The notes: a model not told the origin generated them from the letters alone. Counted from the first letter of the stretch, positions 41,584-50,593 are shown. The stretch is DNA of 64,000 nt from Mycolicibacterium mengxianglii (GCF_015710575.1 NZ_CP065373.1:5828001-5892000), one strand, 5' to 3'. Made by a program: numbers and translations.

Positions 41584-42294
41584 TCACATGCTGATGCCGG
41601 CGTACATCGCCGCGGGCGGTTGGGCTAGCAACGCTTTCACCGCCCTGGTATCGGCGTCAGCCAATACCTCGTCGGCCCCCGACTCCAACCCGTTCAGTGC
41701 GTCGCGGACCACGTCGGCTGGATCGTTTTTCGCCATGTCGATGCCGGCGAGCATATCGGTCTCGGTGGCGGACAAGTGCAATCCGACGACCTGGGTGCCT
41801 TGCGCTGTCAGCTCAAGCCGAGTGCTGTTGGTCAGTTGCCATTCAGCGGCCTTGGCAGCGGCGTACGCGCCGTTACCGGGGAACACCTGGAAGGAACCGA
41901 CCGACATCACGTTGAGAAGAGCGCCGCCGCCATTGCGTGCCAAGATCGGGGCGAAGGCACGAGTCATCGACAGCGTGCCCCAGAAATGGGTGGCCATTTC
42001 GAGTCGAATGGCGTCGAGGTCTCCGGTCACCAAATTCTGTGCCGTCATGATTCCGGCGTTGTTGATCAGCACGTCGACGTCGGCCGCGGCCCTGGCCACC
42101 TCAGCCACCATGGTCTCGTCGGTGATGTCCAACCGCACCGGCACGATCCGGGAGTTGTTGCTGGAGATGGTTTCCGGCCGACGGGCGGCGGCGTACACCT
42201 TGGTGGCGCCTCGCGCGAGCAACTGCCGGACGAACTCCGCACCTATTCCGCGGTTGGCGCCCGTCACCAGGGCGGTCGCATTTTGCAATTCCAT
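41584..42294 (-). CDS. SDR-family NAD(P)-dependent oxidoreductase
   Basis: 236 residues. Classical SDR motifs: ATALVTGANRGIGAEF, DVDVLINNAGIM, the serine in VMSVGSFQV and the YxxxK pair in GAYAAAKAAEW. It reduces or oxidises an unknown carbonyl/alcohol. It is divergent from a MerR gene; the promoter between them has the MerR-type long spacer, and the start codon lies six bases after the -10 box, so the mRNA is probably leaderless. Confidence 0.88.
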   Translation of the reverse strand: MELQNATALVTGANRGIGAEFVRQLLARGATKVYAAARRPETISSNNSRIVPVRLDITDETMVAEVARAAADVDVLINNAGIMTAQNLVTGDLDAIRLEMATHFWGTLSMTRAFAPILARNGGGALLNVMSVGSFQVFPGNGAYAAAKAAEWQLTNSTRLELTAQGTQVVGLHLSATETDMLAGIDMAKNDPADVVRDALNGLESGADEVLADADTRAVKALLAQPPAAMYAGISM

Positions 42295-42300
42295 TCCCCA

Positions 42301-42332
42301 AGCCTAGAATCTGACATCAATGTCAGGTTCAA
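42301..42332 (-). promoter_or_regulatory. MerR-controlled promoter with 20-base spacer and central dyad
   Basis: On the minus strand TTGAAC (42327-42332) and TAGGCT (42301-42306) are separated by 20 bases. That spacer is filled by CTGACAT-TG-ATGTCAG, a perfect dyad (42311-42326). An overlong spacer with an operator inside it is the hallmark of MerR-activated promoters. Confidence 0.72.
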
Positions 42333-42381
42333 GGCACCCGCGCCGTGATGTAGCGCACAAATATTCGGCGGCCGCGCCGAA

Positions 42382-42759
42382 ATGAAGATCGGTGAGCTCG
42401 CCCGAATCACCGGCGCCAGCGTGCGGTCACTGCGTTACTACGAGCAACGGCAGCTGCTGTTGTCCCGTCGCACGACCGGCGGTCAGCGAATCTACGATCA
42501 GGACGCGGTGGAGCGGGTCACTCTCATCAGAGAACTGTTCGCCGCCGGCGTCAGCAGTGATGTGGTGGTGCAGTTGCTGCCCTGCATCCATTCAGGGACG
42601 GCAACGCCAGCGATGGTGGAACTGCTGTCGCACGAACGCGCGCGAATCGACACCGAAGTACGCAGGCTGGCCGCCACCCGTGACCGTCTTGACCAGCTGA
42701 TCGTCGCAACGCGAGCGACCACCCTAACCGCCGCCGCTCCCGCGACTTCCGCCGGGTGA
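42382..42759 (+). CDS. MerR-family transcriptional regulator
   Basis: 125 residues. MKIGELARITGASVRSLRYY is the MerR HTH, followed by the wing (TTGGQRIYDQDAVERV) and a short coiled-coil dimerisation helix (ERARIDTEVRRLAATRDRLD). No metal-binding cysteine cluster is present; a single Cys lies in LLPCIHSG, so a small-molecule or redox signal is more likely than a metal. It is divergent from the SDR gene and should activate it through the dyad at 42311-42326. Confidence 0.87.
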   Translation: MKIGELARITGASVRSLRYYEQRQLLLSRRTTGGQRIYDQDAVERVTLIRELFAAGVSSDVVVQLLPCIHSGTATPAMVELLSHERARIDTEVRRLAATRDRLDQLIVATRATTLTAAAPATSAG

Positions 42760-43127
42760 CGTTCTCAGCAGCCGATTCTCGGGTGTGTCCCGTAGTGAGC
42801 TGACTTTCAAGAGCGATGCATCCGCGTGTCGCTAGGTGGTGCGCAACGGCTACCACCAGACTCCCGAAGACTCACTCTGCTAGCGCCGTGGTCCCAGCTC
42901 GGGTTGTCTCGTTTCCTGTCTCACACGGCGTGCCTCACCCCGTTGCTCAGACTGAATGCCACCTAGAGCCTGTGCTTTTCGTTTAAGCATGTGACGCGGA
43001 GTTGAATACCGAGCCGTACTGAATCACGCTCGACTGCAATTGTTCTCGCGGATTCAGGACAAGAACCGGGTTACCTCGGGGTCCGAATCGACACAAGAAG
43101 AGCATTCCGTCACAGGAATCCCCCTCG
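42760..43127. other. Intergenic debris with a short IS256-transposase remnant
   Basis: About 370 bases. At 42836-42859 the plus strand codes for VVRNGYHQ, a signature of IS256-family transposases (RNGY motif), with no longer open frame. GTCTC-containing sequence follows at about 42909-42925. No gene is supported. Confidence 0.35.
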
Positions 43128-44117
43128 TTACTCGGCCACTGCTTCACCGCTTTGTTGCACCGCGTTGCGGTAGTGCCGGGGCGATGACCCGACTTCGCGC
43201 CGGAACGCTGTGCTGAAGGCACTTTCAGACTCATAACCCGTTGCAGCTGCTAGCTCAGAGTTCGACCAACCGCCGTTGCGCAGTGCGTCTCGGGCCAGCG
43301 TCATTCGCCACTTGATCAAGTAGGCCAACGGAGCTACACCCACCTTGGCCTTGAACGCTGCGGCGAACGCTGAACGTGACATCTGACCGATCTCAGCAAG
43401 CTCGGCGAGCGTCCATCGGCGGCTTACGTCGGCGTGTATCGCCCGCAACGCCGCCCCGACGCCATCGTCGGCCAGCGCTGCAAGCCAGCCGCTGGGTTGT
43501 TCGGCGTTGCCAGCATGCGCCCGCAACATGTGGACGAAAATAATCTGCGCTAGGTGCTCCAGCACCAAAGAACGCCCGACACTGGGCGATTCGATCTCGA
43601 AAACCAGCAGCGACGCGAGGTTCATAAACAGCGTCCCGCGCGGATCGTCGGCCCGGACATGCACTACCCGCGGAAGCACATCGAGCAGCATCGAGGTGTC
43701 GCTGGCGTCGAACGTGAAGTCGACACTGCACGTATAGGAGTCCTCGTCTGCCTCGGTGCCGATGCGAAACCCTCTGCCGATCGTGTTCCGCGGCAGCGTG
43801 GTGGCCGGGTGCGCAGAAACCTCATCGAGCGAGCTGCTGAGCGTGTAGGGCGGAGGATGGCCAAGCAGGTAGAAGTCCCCTTCGTCCAACAGCACCGGCT
43901 CAAGGCCGTCGAGGCTCAACCAGCACTGGCCGTCGACCACAACGCCGAGTCTGACGTGAGGGGAGGGGTCAAATCGCACCGCCCACGGACTGGCGGCGTG
44001 CAGCGGTGCCGGCACAACCGTCCGTGGACGGAGCAGCTCCATGACGCCGGCTATCGGATCGCGTGAACCGATCACAGCACGATCCGTGGACGATACGTAA
44101 AGAACTTCAGACTCCAC
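43128..44117 (-). CDS. AraC-family transcriptional regulator (cupin_6 type)
   Basis: 329 residues. The N-terminal half is a cupin-like sensor (PHVRLGVVVDGQCWLSLDG, DEGDFYLLGHPPPYTL). The C-terminal AraC/XylS DNA-binding domain has two HTHs (RRWTLAELAEIGQMSRSAFA and NSELAAATGYESESAFSTAF). Members of this group next to an oxidoreductase usually activate it. It is divergent from the aldo/keto reductase gene. The ATG at 44117 is used; one at 44042 is possible but would cut into the sensor domain. Confidence 0.86.
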   Translation of the reverse strand: MESEVLYVSSTDRAVIGSRDPIAGVMELLRPRTVVPAPLHAASPWAVRFDPSPHVRLGVVVDGQCWLSLDGLEPVLLDEGDFYLLGHPPPYTLSSSLDEVSAHPATTLPRNTIGRGFRIGTEADEDSYTCSVDFTFDASDTSMLLDVLPRVVHVRADDPRGTLFMNLASLLVFEIESPSVGRSLVLEHLAQIIFVHMLRAHAGNAEQPSGWLAALADDGVGAALRAIHADVSRRWTLAELAEIGQMSRSAFAAAFKAKVGVAPLAYLIKWRMTLARDALRNGGWSNSELAAATGYESESAFSTAFRREVGSSPRHYRNAVQQSGEAVAE

Positions 44118-44125
44118 GTTATGGA

Positions 44126-44168
44126 CCGTACCTAAGACTCACTGCATAGTGGGTTCAATGCCGTACCT
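44126..44168. promoter_or_regulatory. Direct repeats CCGTACCT in the AraC/AKR divergent promoter
   Basis: CCGTACCT occurs at 44126-44133 and 44161-44168, 35 bases apart and in the same orientation, between the divergent AraC and aldo/keto reductase genes. AraC-type regulators commonly bind direct repeats. Assignment is by position only. Confidence 0.4.
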
Positions 44169-44233
44169 GGTGGCACGTCTTGACAGGGCGCGCCACTGCC
44201 GGGGCGACAACCCTCGATGTTAAGGAGCGAACC

Positions 44234-45277
44234 TTGCGTTATCGATATCTCGGCCGATCAGGACTGCGTGTCTCGACGCTCTCTCTGGGAACCGGGAACT
44301 TCGGAGGTGGCTGGGGACACGGCGCAAGCGTCCCTGAGGCGCAAGACATGTACGTCCAATATCGTGCGGCCGGCGGAAATTTCATCGATACCTCCAGCAA
44401 CTATCAATTCGGTGACGCCGAGGCGTATCTCGCCGACATGATCGCATCAGATCGCGACGAGGTGGTACTGGCAACCAAGTACTCAACGGGCACCACCATG
44501 GACAGCGGCCTCCAGATGACCGGTAACGGCAGAAAGTCGATGGTTCAGTCGCTGGAGGCGAGCCTGCGACGTCTGAAAACCGATCGAGTAGACCTGTTGT
44601 GGGCACACGCTCCCGACAACGCGACACCAATCGAAGAAATCATGCGCGCATTCGACGATCTTGTCCGCTCCGGAAAGGTGCTCTACGCGGGACTTTCGAG
44701 CTTCCCCGCCTGGCGGGTAGCGACAGGCGCGACGATCGCCGCGACACGCGGCTGGGCACCTCTGGTCGCTATCCAGACGGAATACAGCTTGGTCGAACGC
44801 GCTGCAGAACGCGATCTGTTGCCGATGGCCGCAGGCTTCGGACTGGGGGTGCTGGGCTATTCGCCGCTCGGCGGAGGCATGCTGACCGGAAAATATCGCC
44901 GAGGAGAAAGGGGCCGTGCACAGAGTTCGATCAGCCAGTTCCTGCACCAAGAAGATGACGGCAACAAGGCCGCCATACTCGACACGGTTGAAGCGATCGC
45001 CCGGGAAGCTAACGTCACTGCCGAGGCGGTGGCGATCAGCTGGTCAATGGCCAAGGGAGTCATCCCAATCATCGGCCCACGAACGGCGGAGCAGCTGACG
45101 ACCAATCTTGCGGCGGCACAGCTTGATCTGAGTCCAGAGCAGATCGACAGGCTCGACACCGCCAGCGCTATACAGCTGGGTTACCCGCACAACATGAAGA
45201 CCGATCCGGGAGCTGTCCACGCCGTCACGGGCGGGAAGGCCGACCTACTCGATGCCCCCTCCCTCACCATTCCCTAG
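44234..45277 (+). CDS. Aldo/keto reductase
   Basis: 347 residues from the TTG at 44234, which has AAGGAG seven bases upstream and starts LRYRYLGRSGLRVS as in relatives; the frame is open to 44180. The catalytic tetrad is complete: Asp52, Tyr57 (FIDTSSNY), Lys82 (VLATKYS) and His125 (WAHAPD). The C-terminal NADPH site includes GVIPIIGPRTAEQL. It belongs to the Tas/YhdN-like group, which reduces aldehydes and ketones with NADPH. It is probably controlled by the divergent AraC protein. Confidence 0.88.
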   Translation: MRYRYLGRSGLRVSTLSLGTGNFGGGWGHGASVPEAQDMYVQYRAAGGNFIDTSSNYQFGDAEAYLADMIASDRDEVVLATKYSTGTTMDSGLQMTGNGRKSMVQSLEASLRRLKTDRVDLLWAHAPDNATPIEEIMRAFDDLVRSGKVLYAGLSSFPAWRVATGATIAATRGWAPLVAIQTEYSLVERAAERDLLPMAAGFGLGVLGYSPLGGGMLTGKYRRGERGRAQSSISQFLHQEDDGNKAAILDTVEAIAREANVTAEAVAISWSMAKGVIPIIGPRTAEQLTTNLAAAQLDLSPEQIDRLDTASAIQLGYPHNMKTDPGAVHAVTGGKADLLDAPSLTIP

Positions 45278-45289
45278 GTGCGCGTTCCA

Positions 45290-45674
45290 GCCATTGGGTC
45301 GACGGCAGCCAGCAAGGCGACAGCTTGTCGACACCTCGCGGCCTCGACTCGACGGTTGTTGTCGCAGTTGCGGTTTGCGCATGGCTGCTTTGGTATCGGT
45401 GGCGGCGTTGTGGGCTTTGGTGCGCCGCCAGATCGCATCCTGATACGCGCGAGCGAGCACGGCGATCGCCTGCACAGTTCCGTGTCGGCCGGGAGCCGGC
45501 GGTGCAGGTGGGCATCGACGCGCAGAATGTTGGCCAGCGTCATCGCGTCCGCGCGCTCGGACTTCGCACGTGCCGCCGAGTGACGTTCCCGGTAGCGGGC
45601 TGCCGCCAGCGGGTTGATCGAATACACCCTCGACCGGTAACGAAGAGCACTTGATTGGCGAGCGGGCCGAACTC
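45290..45674 (-). pseudogene. IS110-family transposase remnant (N-terminal part, frameshifted)
   Basis: Pieces in different minus-strand frames join to the typical IS110 sequence. GPLANQVLFVTGR is in one frame, VYSINPLAAARYRERHSAAR with DAMTLANILRVDAHLHRRLP is in the next, and IAVLARAYQDAIWRRTKAHN is in a third. At least two frameshifts are needed, and the C-terminal catalytic part is missing. It fills the gap between the aldo/keto reductase and the broken hydrolase gene. Confidence 0.7.
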
Positions 45675-46414
45675 CTAACCGAGTGTCTCCCAGAAGCGGG
45701 TGAGGGCCGTTGCGCCGCGCGCCGGGTCCTGCACCATCCACCAGTGCCCGAGCCCGTGGAGGTGCTCCGTTTGGGCCCCTGCTCGGCGAGCGGCGCGGCG
45801 GCGGATCGCATCGGAGCCGACGTAGGGATCCTCGCTGGCCAGCAGTGACAGGCCCGGTCGCGCCCGCGCATTCTCCAACGCTCGCCCGGCCTCAGCCATT
45901 ACTGGCTGACGCGCCGAGCGGTACAAGGACAGGATCGCTCGACCCATCTCCGGACCCTGGTGTGTCGCAATGGATCCAGCGACAGCCGTTGGCAAGCCAA
46001 GGGCGGTCATCTGGGCGGTTCGATCCTCGACCGTGCCACCCATCATCGTGTCCACCAGCTGCTCGCCCTCGCCGGGCGTCTGCCACACCTGGGCGAGGTC
46101 GTGCCAGACGTATCTGGGTCGAACAATCCCAGCGCGTCGCTTGCCCAGCTACGCACCAGTTCGGGTCGATGCATCACCAGATTCACCACGTGGCCGCCGC
46201 CCCAGTCGTGCCCGACGAGGTCGACTGGCGAGTCGACGCGTTCCAGCTCTCGTTCGAGCCAGTCGCGGTAGGCGAGGTAGGTCCCCGCAAAGCCATCGGG
46301 AAGGGGGATGCCGAACCCTGGTGGCGACAAGCGCACCACGTCGTCGCGCCCAAGCTCCTCGACGAGTGGGTTCCAGATGGCATCGGTCTCCGGATTACCG
46401 TGCACCAAGACCAC
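45675..46414 (-). pseudogene. Alpha/beta hydrolase (haloalkane dehalogenase/epoxide hydrolase-like), frameshifted
   Basis: The first part, from a GTG at 46414, has VVLVHGNPETDAIWNPLVEE and the nucleophile-elbow GHDWGGGHVV with Asp in place of Ser, as in haloalkane dehalogenases and epoxide hydrolases. Near 46110 the frame must shift: adding one base turns DPDTSGTTSP into DPDYVWHDLAQVWQTP and joins the second frame. That frame holds the acid residue region (SEDPYVGSD) and the catalytic histidine (HGLGHWWMV). A single-base deletion therefore splits the gene. It may be a true pseudogene or a sequencing error. It lies directly downstream of the broken LLM gene and probably shared its promoter. 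Confidence 0.72.
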
Positions 46415-46612
46415 GTGATCATTGCTGCGCGTTGCGCCAGGCGAGCATCTCGGTGAGGACGGAGAAGTCGTAGCCCTCATTCGTCGGGTGGATTTCGGTG
46501 GTGAACGTCGTCGCACCAGCGTCGCGGAAGGCGTTGGCGCTGGCGGCGCCGTCCCAGCCCACGGACCGTTCGATGTCGGCACCGGCGCGGCCTGCGGCGG
46601 CGGCGAGGTCGT

Positions 46613-47596
46613 CTAGGTGTACTGACCTGAGAGGTTGGGTACGCGGCTGGCGGGTGGTTGACCGCCGAGTGCGGTGTGGCCGCGGTGATGATTGTAGGTG
46701 TGCAGCCAGCGGGGGTATTCGGCGCAGCGTTCGGTGTCGCTGGTGTAGAGCCGGGCGTAGGCCCACTCGTCGGCCAGGGTGCGGTGGAAGCGTTCGACCT
46801 TGCCGTTGGTCTGGGGCCGATAGGGGCGGGTTCGTCGGTGTTCGATATCACCAAGTGCGTCCCGGAATGCGTGTGACCGATAGCAGGAACCATTGTCGGT
46901 CAACACCTTTGAGACGATGATGCCGCATTGGTTGAACCAGGCGTTGGCGCGAATCCAGAACCCCGCGGCAGTCTCTTTGCGTTCGTCGGCAAGCAGCTCG
47001 CTGTAGACCAGCCGCGAGTGGGCGTCGATGGCGGTGTGCAGGAAGTGATAACCGCGCACCGGGTGGCGATGCTTACTGCGGACTCCGGTTTTATGAGCTT
47101 GCGAGTTGCGTTTCCCGATGGCACGGCCCCGCATACGCCACCCACCGCCGTCGGGAATCTTGCCGACTTTCTTGACGTCGATGTGGACCAGTTCGCCAAC
47201 CGCAGCCGTTTCGATGCGACGCACGACCCGGCCGGTCGGGCGGTCTAACCAGCGCAGCCTGGCAATCCCGTAACGCGTCAGCACGCGGTGCACCGTGGAG
47301 GGATGAATGCCCAGCAGATAACCGATTCGGGCTGGTCCCCACCTGCGCGTGACCCGGACTTTGATGATCCGTCGCTCAGTGCGGGCCGGGGTTTGATTCG
47401 GGCTGTGGTGCGGGCGTGAGCTGCGATCGGCCATACCGGCCGGCCCCAGCTCGCGGTATCGGGCCGCCCAGCGCTGGGCCGTGGTGACCGCGACCTGAAA
47501 GCGCTCCGCGGCCCGGCGCAGCGTCCAGCCGTCTTCGACGACGCAACGAGCCAGGCGCAGACGACCGGTTTCTGACAATGGGGCATTACGGTGGGA
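46613..47596 (-). CDS. IS481-family transposase
   Basis: 327 residues from a GTG preceded by GGAGGTCTTC (the frame is open to 47647). The N-terminal HTH (LARCVVEDGWTLRRAAERFQ) is followed by the DDE core: HIDVKKVGKIPDGGG for the first Asp, TDNGSCYRS for the second, and RPYRPQTNGKVERFHRT for the Glu. All three acidic residues are present, so the enzyme may be active. The TAG stop at 46613-46615 lies in the duplicated target site, not within the element. The same element in another site would end differently. Confidence 0.88.
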   Translation of the reverse strand, partial: SHRNAPLSETGRLRLARCVVEDGWTLRRAAERFQVAVTTAQRWAARYRELGPAGMADRSSRPHHSPNQTPARTERRIIKVRVTRRWGPARIGYLLGIHPSTVHRVLTRYGIARLRWLDRPTGRVVRRIETAAVGELVHIDVKKVGKIPDGGGWRMRGRAIGKRNSQAHKTGVRSKHRHPVRGYHFLHTAIDAHSRLVYSELLADERKETAAGFWIRANAWFNQCGIIVSKVLTDNGSCYRSHAFRDALGDIEHRRTRPYRPQTNGKVERFHRTLADEWAYARLYTSDTERCAEYPRWLHTYNHHRGHTALGGQPPASRVPNLSGQYT

Positions 47597-47706
47597 CACG
47601 AAGACCTCCGAGAGGGTTGGTGCGTTCCTAGACAGCTCGCACTTCACTCGGAGGTCTTCTTCATGTCACCACGCCACGCCGTACCTAACGTCCGTGGTCA
47701 GTACGA
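46617..47706 (-). mobile_element. IS481-family insertion sequence, complete, with CTAG target duplication
   Basis: About 1.09 kb. The ends are imperfect inverted repeats: both read GTACTGACC-N6-GTT[A/G]GGTACG inward (about 20 of 25 matches). CTAG stands on both sides (46613-46616 and 47707-47710). Removing the element and one CTAG restores the LLM reading frame, which proves insertion; the boundary is uncertain by one base (CTAG or CTAGG). One transposase gene fills it. Confidence 0.85.
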
Positions 47707-48480
47707 CTAGGCGCGCGCTCGCATCGTGGAACTTGTCGAGGCTTATGTAGGTGTGCCAGATATCGGCGTGCCGGGCTACCGCGGGTAGCGTGCGCTTGAA
47801 ACCGGATCCGCCGATCAGGATGGGAATCTTACGTACCGGGGCGGGCTTAAGAACCGCAAGACGAGCCGCGATGCGGTCTAAACCCGCGTCGAGCAGATCA
47901 AAACGCGTCTTCCACGTCCCGAAGTCGTAACCGTATGTGGTGTAATCCTTTTCGTACCAGCCAGCACCGACGCCGAGGATCAGTCGGCCGCCGCTGATGT
48001 GATCGACGGTGCGGGCCATGTCGGCCAGCAGATCGGGATTGCGATACCCGATACCGCTGACTTGTAGCCCGATCTCGGCGCGGTTGGTGATTTCGCCCCA
48101 CGTGGCCAGGGCTGTCCAACCCTCGAAGTTGTTCACGTCGGGTTGGAGATCGTCCAGCACGGGCATCGCGTCGACGATCTCGGTGAAGGTCGGTCGGTGA
48201 AAGTGGTCGTAGCCGAGGATCATGTCGGTGCCGATGTCCTCGGCGTGCAAGACCGCGCTACGCCAGCTCTGGTAGTCCGGTGCCCCGCCGGGCCACAGTT
48301 GCACTCCAATGCGTAATGGTCGACTCATGTTGTGTCCCATCGTTTCTCGTCGGTGACGTTGTTGATGTGGTCGTGTACTCGGTCCCTGAGAGCGGCGTCC
48401 GGTTGCCCCTCCCGCAGGTTGAGGCTCAGTGGCTCCGTCGGGTGTGCACCACGGTAGAACCGGCCCGGCATAGAGGAAAA

Positions 48481-48493
48481 TAGTGGCAACGTA
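48481..48493. promoter_or_regulatory. LysR-type T-N11-A box, module copy 1
   Basis: TAGTGGCAACGTA fits T-N11-A and is conserved at 63440-63452 as TAGTGGGAACGTA in the duplicate module, together with CATAGAGG upstream and CCATTGACA downstream, while the rest of the two spacers has diverged. It lies between the divergent LLM and lysR genes. Confidence 0.55.
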
Positions 48494-48539
48494 TGCTCAC
48501 CATTGACATCTCCTATGCCATACATCGAGGGTGATTGAC

Positions 48540-49448
48540 ATGAACCTGCGCCAATACGAGTACGCGCTGGCCGTCGCCGAGGAGGGCTCTATGACAGCGG
48601 CAGCAGAACGACTGCGAGTCACCCAACCCTCCCTGTCGCAGCAGATCGGCGCCTTGGAAAAGCACCTCGGAGTGCAGCTGTTCACTCGCACCCCGAACGG
48701 GGTCACGGTGACGGTCGCCGGGCGGGCTTTCCTCGCCGAGGCGAAGATCGCGACCACCGCATCCCGGCGAGCCATCACGGCCGCCCGCGCCGCCAACGGG
48801 GAACTTGCAGGCGAACTGATCATCGCCGTCCACATGGGCCTCGGAGCACGCCAGCTGCCTCAGGCACTGGGACAGCTGCGACGCCGCCACCCGAAGCTGC
48901 AGGTGACTCTCCACGAGGAACCCGATCCCGCGGACATGGAACGACTGGTCCGACAGGGAACCCTCGACATGGTCCTCGTGCACCGCATCCCTGCCGGGTG
49001 CACCTTCGACGTTCACCCGCTGGGCGAAGAAACCTATGTCGCGGTCTTGCCGAAGGGGCACCCGCGTCTCTCGGACGGCGCTGCCTTGCGCTTAGAAGAC
49101 CTGGCGTCAGAGGGATGGGTCCGGTTCCGGAGCGCCAGCCTGCTCGACGAATACCTCGCCCGCCTGCTCGCCACCGCGGGCCTCAGCCCGCACACAGTAG
49201 CCCGAGCGTCCCAAATCTCCACTGCGGTGCGGCTCGTGGCGCAGGGCTTGGGCGTCACGGTGATCCCGGCCTCGGCCATCCCCGAAGGCTTCGAAGAACT
49301 GGCCTGCCCGCTCGTGCCCTCCCTGACCGAGCCAGTCCTCCTCGGCGTGCGGCGCAATCCGGGTTCGGCAGAGACGGCAATGCTCGATCAGCTCGATCAG
49401 CAAACCTGGTGCGGTACAGGACTTCTCTGTCAGCCCACGGCCATTTAA
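48540..49448 (+). CDS. LysR-family transcriptional regulator, module copy 1
   Basis: 302 residues; the ATG at 48540 is matched by the ATG of the duplicate at 63498 and has GAGGGTG before it, so the GTG at 48531 is not used. The HTH is SMTAAAERLRVTQPSLSQQI; the effector domain follows (MGLGARQLPQALGQLR). It resembles OxyR/CynR-like LTTRs. It is divergent from the disrupted LLM oxidoreductase gene, so its main target may now be lost, unless it also acts on the second module. Confidence 0.88.
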   Translation: MNLRQYEYALAVAEEGSMTAAAERLRVTQPSLSQQIGALEKHLGVQLFTRTPNGVTVTVAGRAFLAEAKIATTASRRAITAARAANGELAGELIIAVHMGLGARQLPQALGQLRRRHPKLQVTLHEEPDPADMERLVRQGTLDMVLVHRIPAGCTFDVHPLGEETYVAVLPKGHPRLSDGAALRLEDLASEGWVRFRSASLLDEYLARLLATAGLSPHTVARASQISTAVRLVAQGLGVTVIPASAIPEGFEELACPLVPSLTEPVLLGVRRNPGSAETAMLDQLDQQTWCGTGLLCQPTAI

Positions 49449-49516
49449 GGCATCACGACGCCAGCCTGCCCTGACTCCTAACGCGCGCTCGGCGGCTCAG
49501 GCGCGCATGAAATTCT

Positions 49517-49544
49517 CACTCGATGTCCAATTGGACATCGAGTG
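49517..49544. repeat. 28-bp perfect palindrome within nested inverted repeat
   Basis: A perfect palindrome centred on AATT (arms end in GATGTCC/GGACATC) is itself flanked by AATTCTCA (49511-49518) and TGAGAATT (49556-49563). It stands between the lysR stop and the IS256/P450 remnant and could act as a terminator for either side or be an end of a lost element. Confidence 0.6.
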
Positions 49545-49612
49545 GACATTTGGAATGAGAATTGGACAAAAAGTTTGAGAAGCCACAACTCTGTAGGTTC
49601 TGCCGTTTCACT

Positions 49613-49765
49613 TCATTTGGCCGTGCTCTGACCTGGGACTGTCGGATTCGTCTCACGCCAGCGGCGCCGGCGGATCTCTTTGTTGAGCCGCTCTTGGGGG
49701 TTGTTGGACCAGATTTGGCGCCAGATCTGCTTGGGAAACGCGGTGAACGCCAGCAGATCCAGATC
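49613..49765 (-). pseudogene. IS256-family transposase C-terminal fragment
   Basis: A minus-strand frame reads DLLAFTAFPKQIWRQIWSNN and then PQERLNKEIRRR, the strongly conserved C-terminal block of IS256/Mutator-type transposases. It then runs out into unrelated sequence and a stop. It is fused at its upstream side to the truncated P450 gene. The sequence left of it (49577-49607, with TGTAGGTTCT) may be the end of the element. Confidence 0.72.
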
Positions 49766-50553
49766 TGATGGCGGAGGTTCGCGGCGTCGACTGCCGGTTC
49801 GCCGTCCGAATTCCGTCCGAGCAGGAGGTCGAGCAGGTCGTCGCGTGGGTTCGCCGCATCGGCGCGGTGTTGCTCGACCAGGTCGTCGAAGAAGTCGTGC
49901 AGGTAGGTAACTTCTGCGTCGAATTCGGTTTTCGTCGTGCCGATCCCGGCTTTTCCCAGTTCGGAGAAGGCGGCGGTGAAGCTCCGCGGGACCGGGGCGA
50001 GACCGTCGTGGTTGAACGAGTCGAATCGCGCCCCGAAACCTGCCAGGCCGACGGTATCCATGGCGAGTTTTTGCAAGTCTGCCGAAGCGTCGACCGGCCC
50101 ATGCCCAGCACATGCATCCCACCGTGTGAGCAGCTGTCCACAGATGTCGAGCATCGCGCTGTGATGATTGCGCAAACCGGCGTAGCTGAACCCAGGCATC
50201 AGGGCTTCGTGGGCTTTCTGCCAGTTCGGCTCACCGTGGTAGGCGGTGAACAACCCGTCGCCTGCCAGCAGGCGGATCTTGGCCAGCGGTAGCGTCGGGT
50301 TCTTCGCGAAGCGGTTTTCGTCGGACAACTCCGCGACCAACTCCGATGAGCACGCGTAGAGCCTGCGCGTGCCGTTGAAGTCGCCGTAGAACAGCGGCCC
50401 GTACATCTCGCCGAGGAGGTCGGCGGGTTGTGCATATGGGCGGCCGACCAGCTTCGACCATGGCGGCAGCGGTCCCTCGGCGGACGGGACGTCGGGCAGG
50501 TCAGGTGGTGGCGACGGCGCGAAGTTCGGCGAATCAGAACCAATGGAAGCCAT
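49766..50553 (-). pseudogene. Cytochrome P450, 5' fragment truncated at an IS256 junction
   Basis: From the ATG at 50553 (AAGGGGCAAC before it) the product reads as the first 250-260 residues of a CYP102-like P450: PPWSKLVGRPYAQPADLLGE, MYGPLFYGDFNGTRRLYACS, EPNWQKAHEALMPGFS, DDLLDLLLGRNSDGEPAVD. Homology stops at DAANLRHQI, just before the oxygen-binding I helix, and continues as transposase DNA. The ExxR and haem-cysteine regions are absent, so it cannot bind haem. It is divergent from an intact MarR gene that presumably once controlled it. Confidence 0.75.
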
Positions 50554-50593
50554 GTTGCCCCTTTCGCGGGTGGGTGTCCATCCATTAGGCATA

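Larger units (their letters stand above)
46419..48328 (-). pseudogene. LLM-class F420-dependent oxidoreductase, split by an IS481 element
   Basis: The 5' part (47707-48328) codes for [20 protein letters not shown] up to ASARL. The 3' part (46419-46616) resumes with DDLAAAAGRAGADIERSVGW and ends LAWRNAQQ. Joined at the CTAG duplication they give a protein colinear with the intact copy at 62516-63331, which has the luciferase-like motifs ([31 protein letters not shown]). The IS insertion removes about the last 65 residues from the first part, and the leftover open frame runs 20 codons into the element. Loss of activity is expected. The intact copy elsewhere may compensate. Confidence 0.85.
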
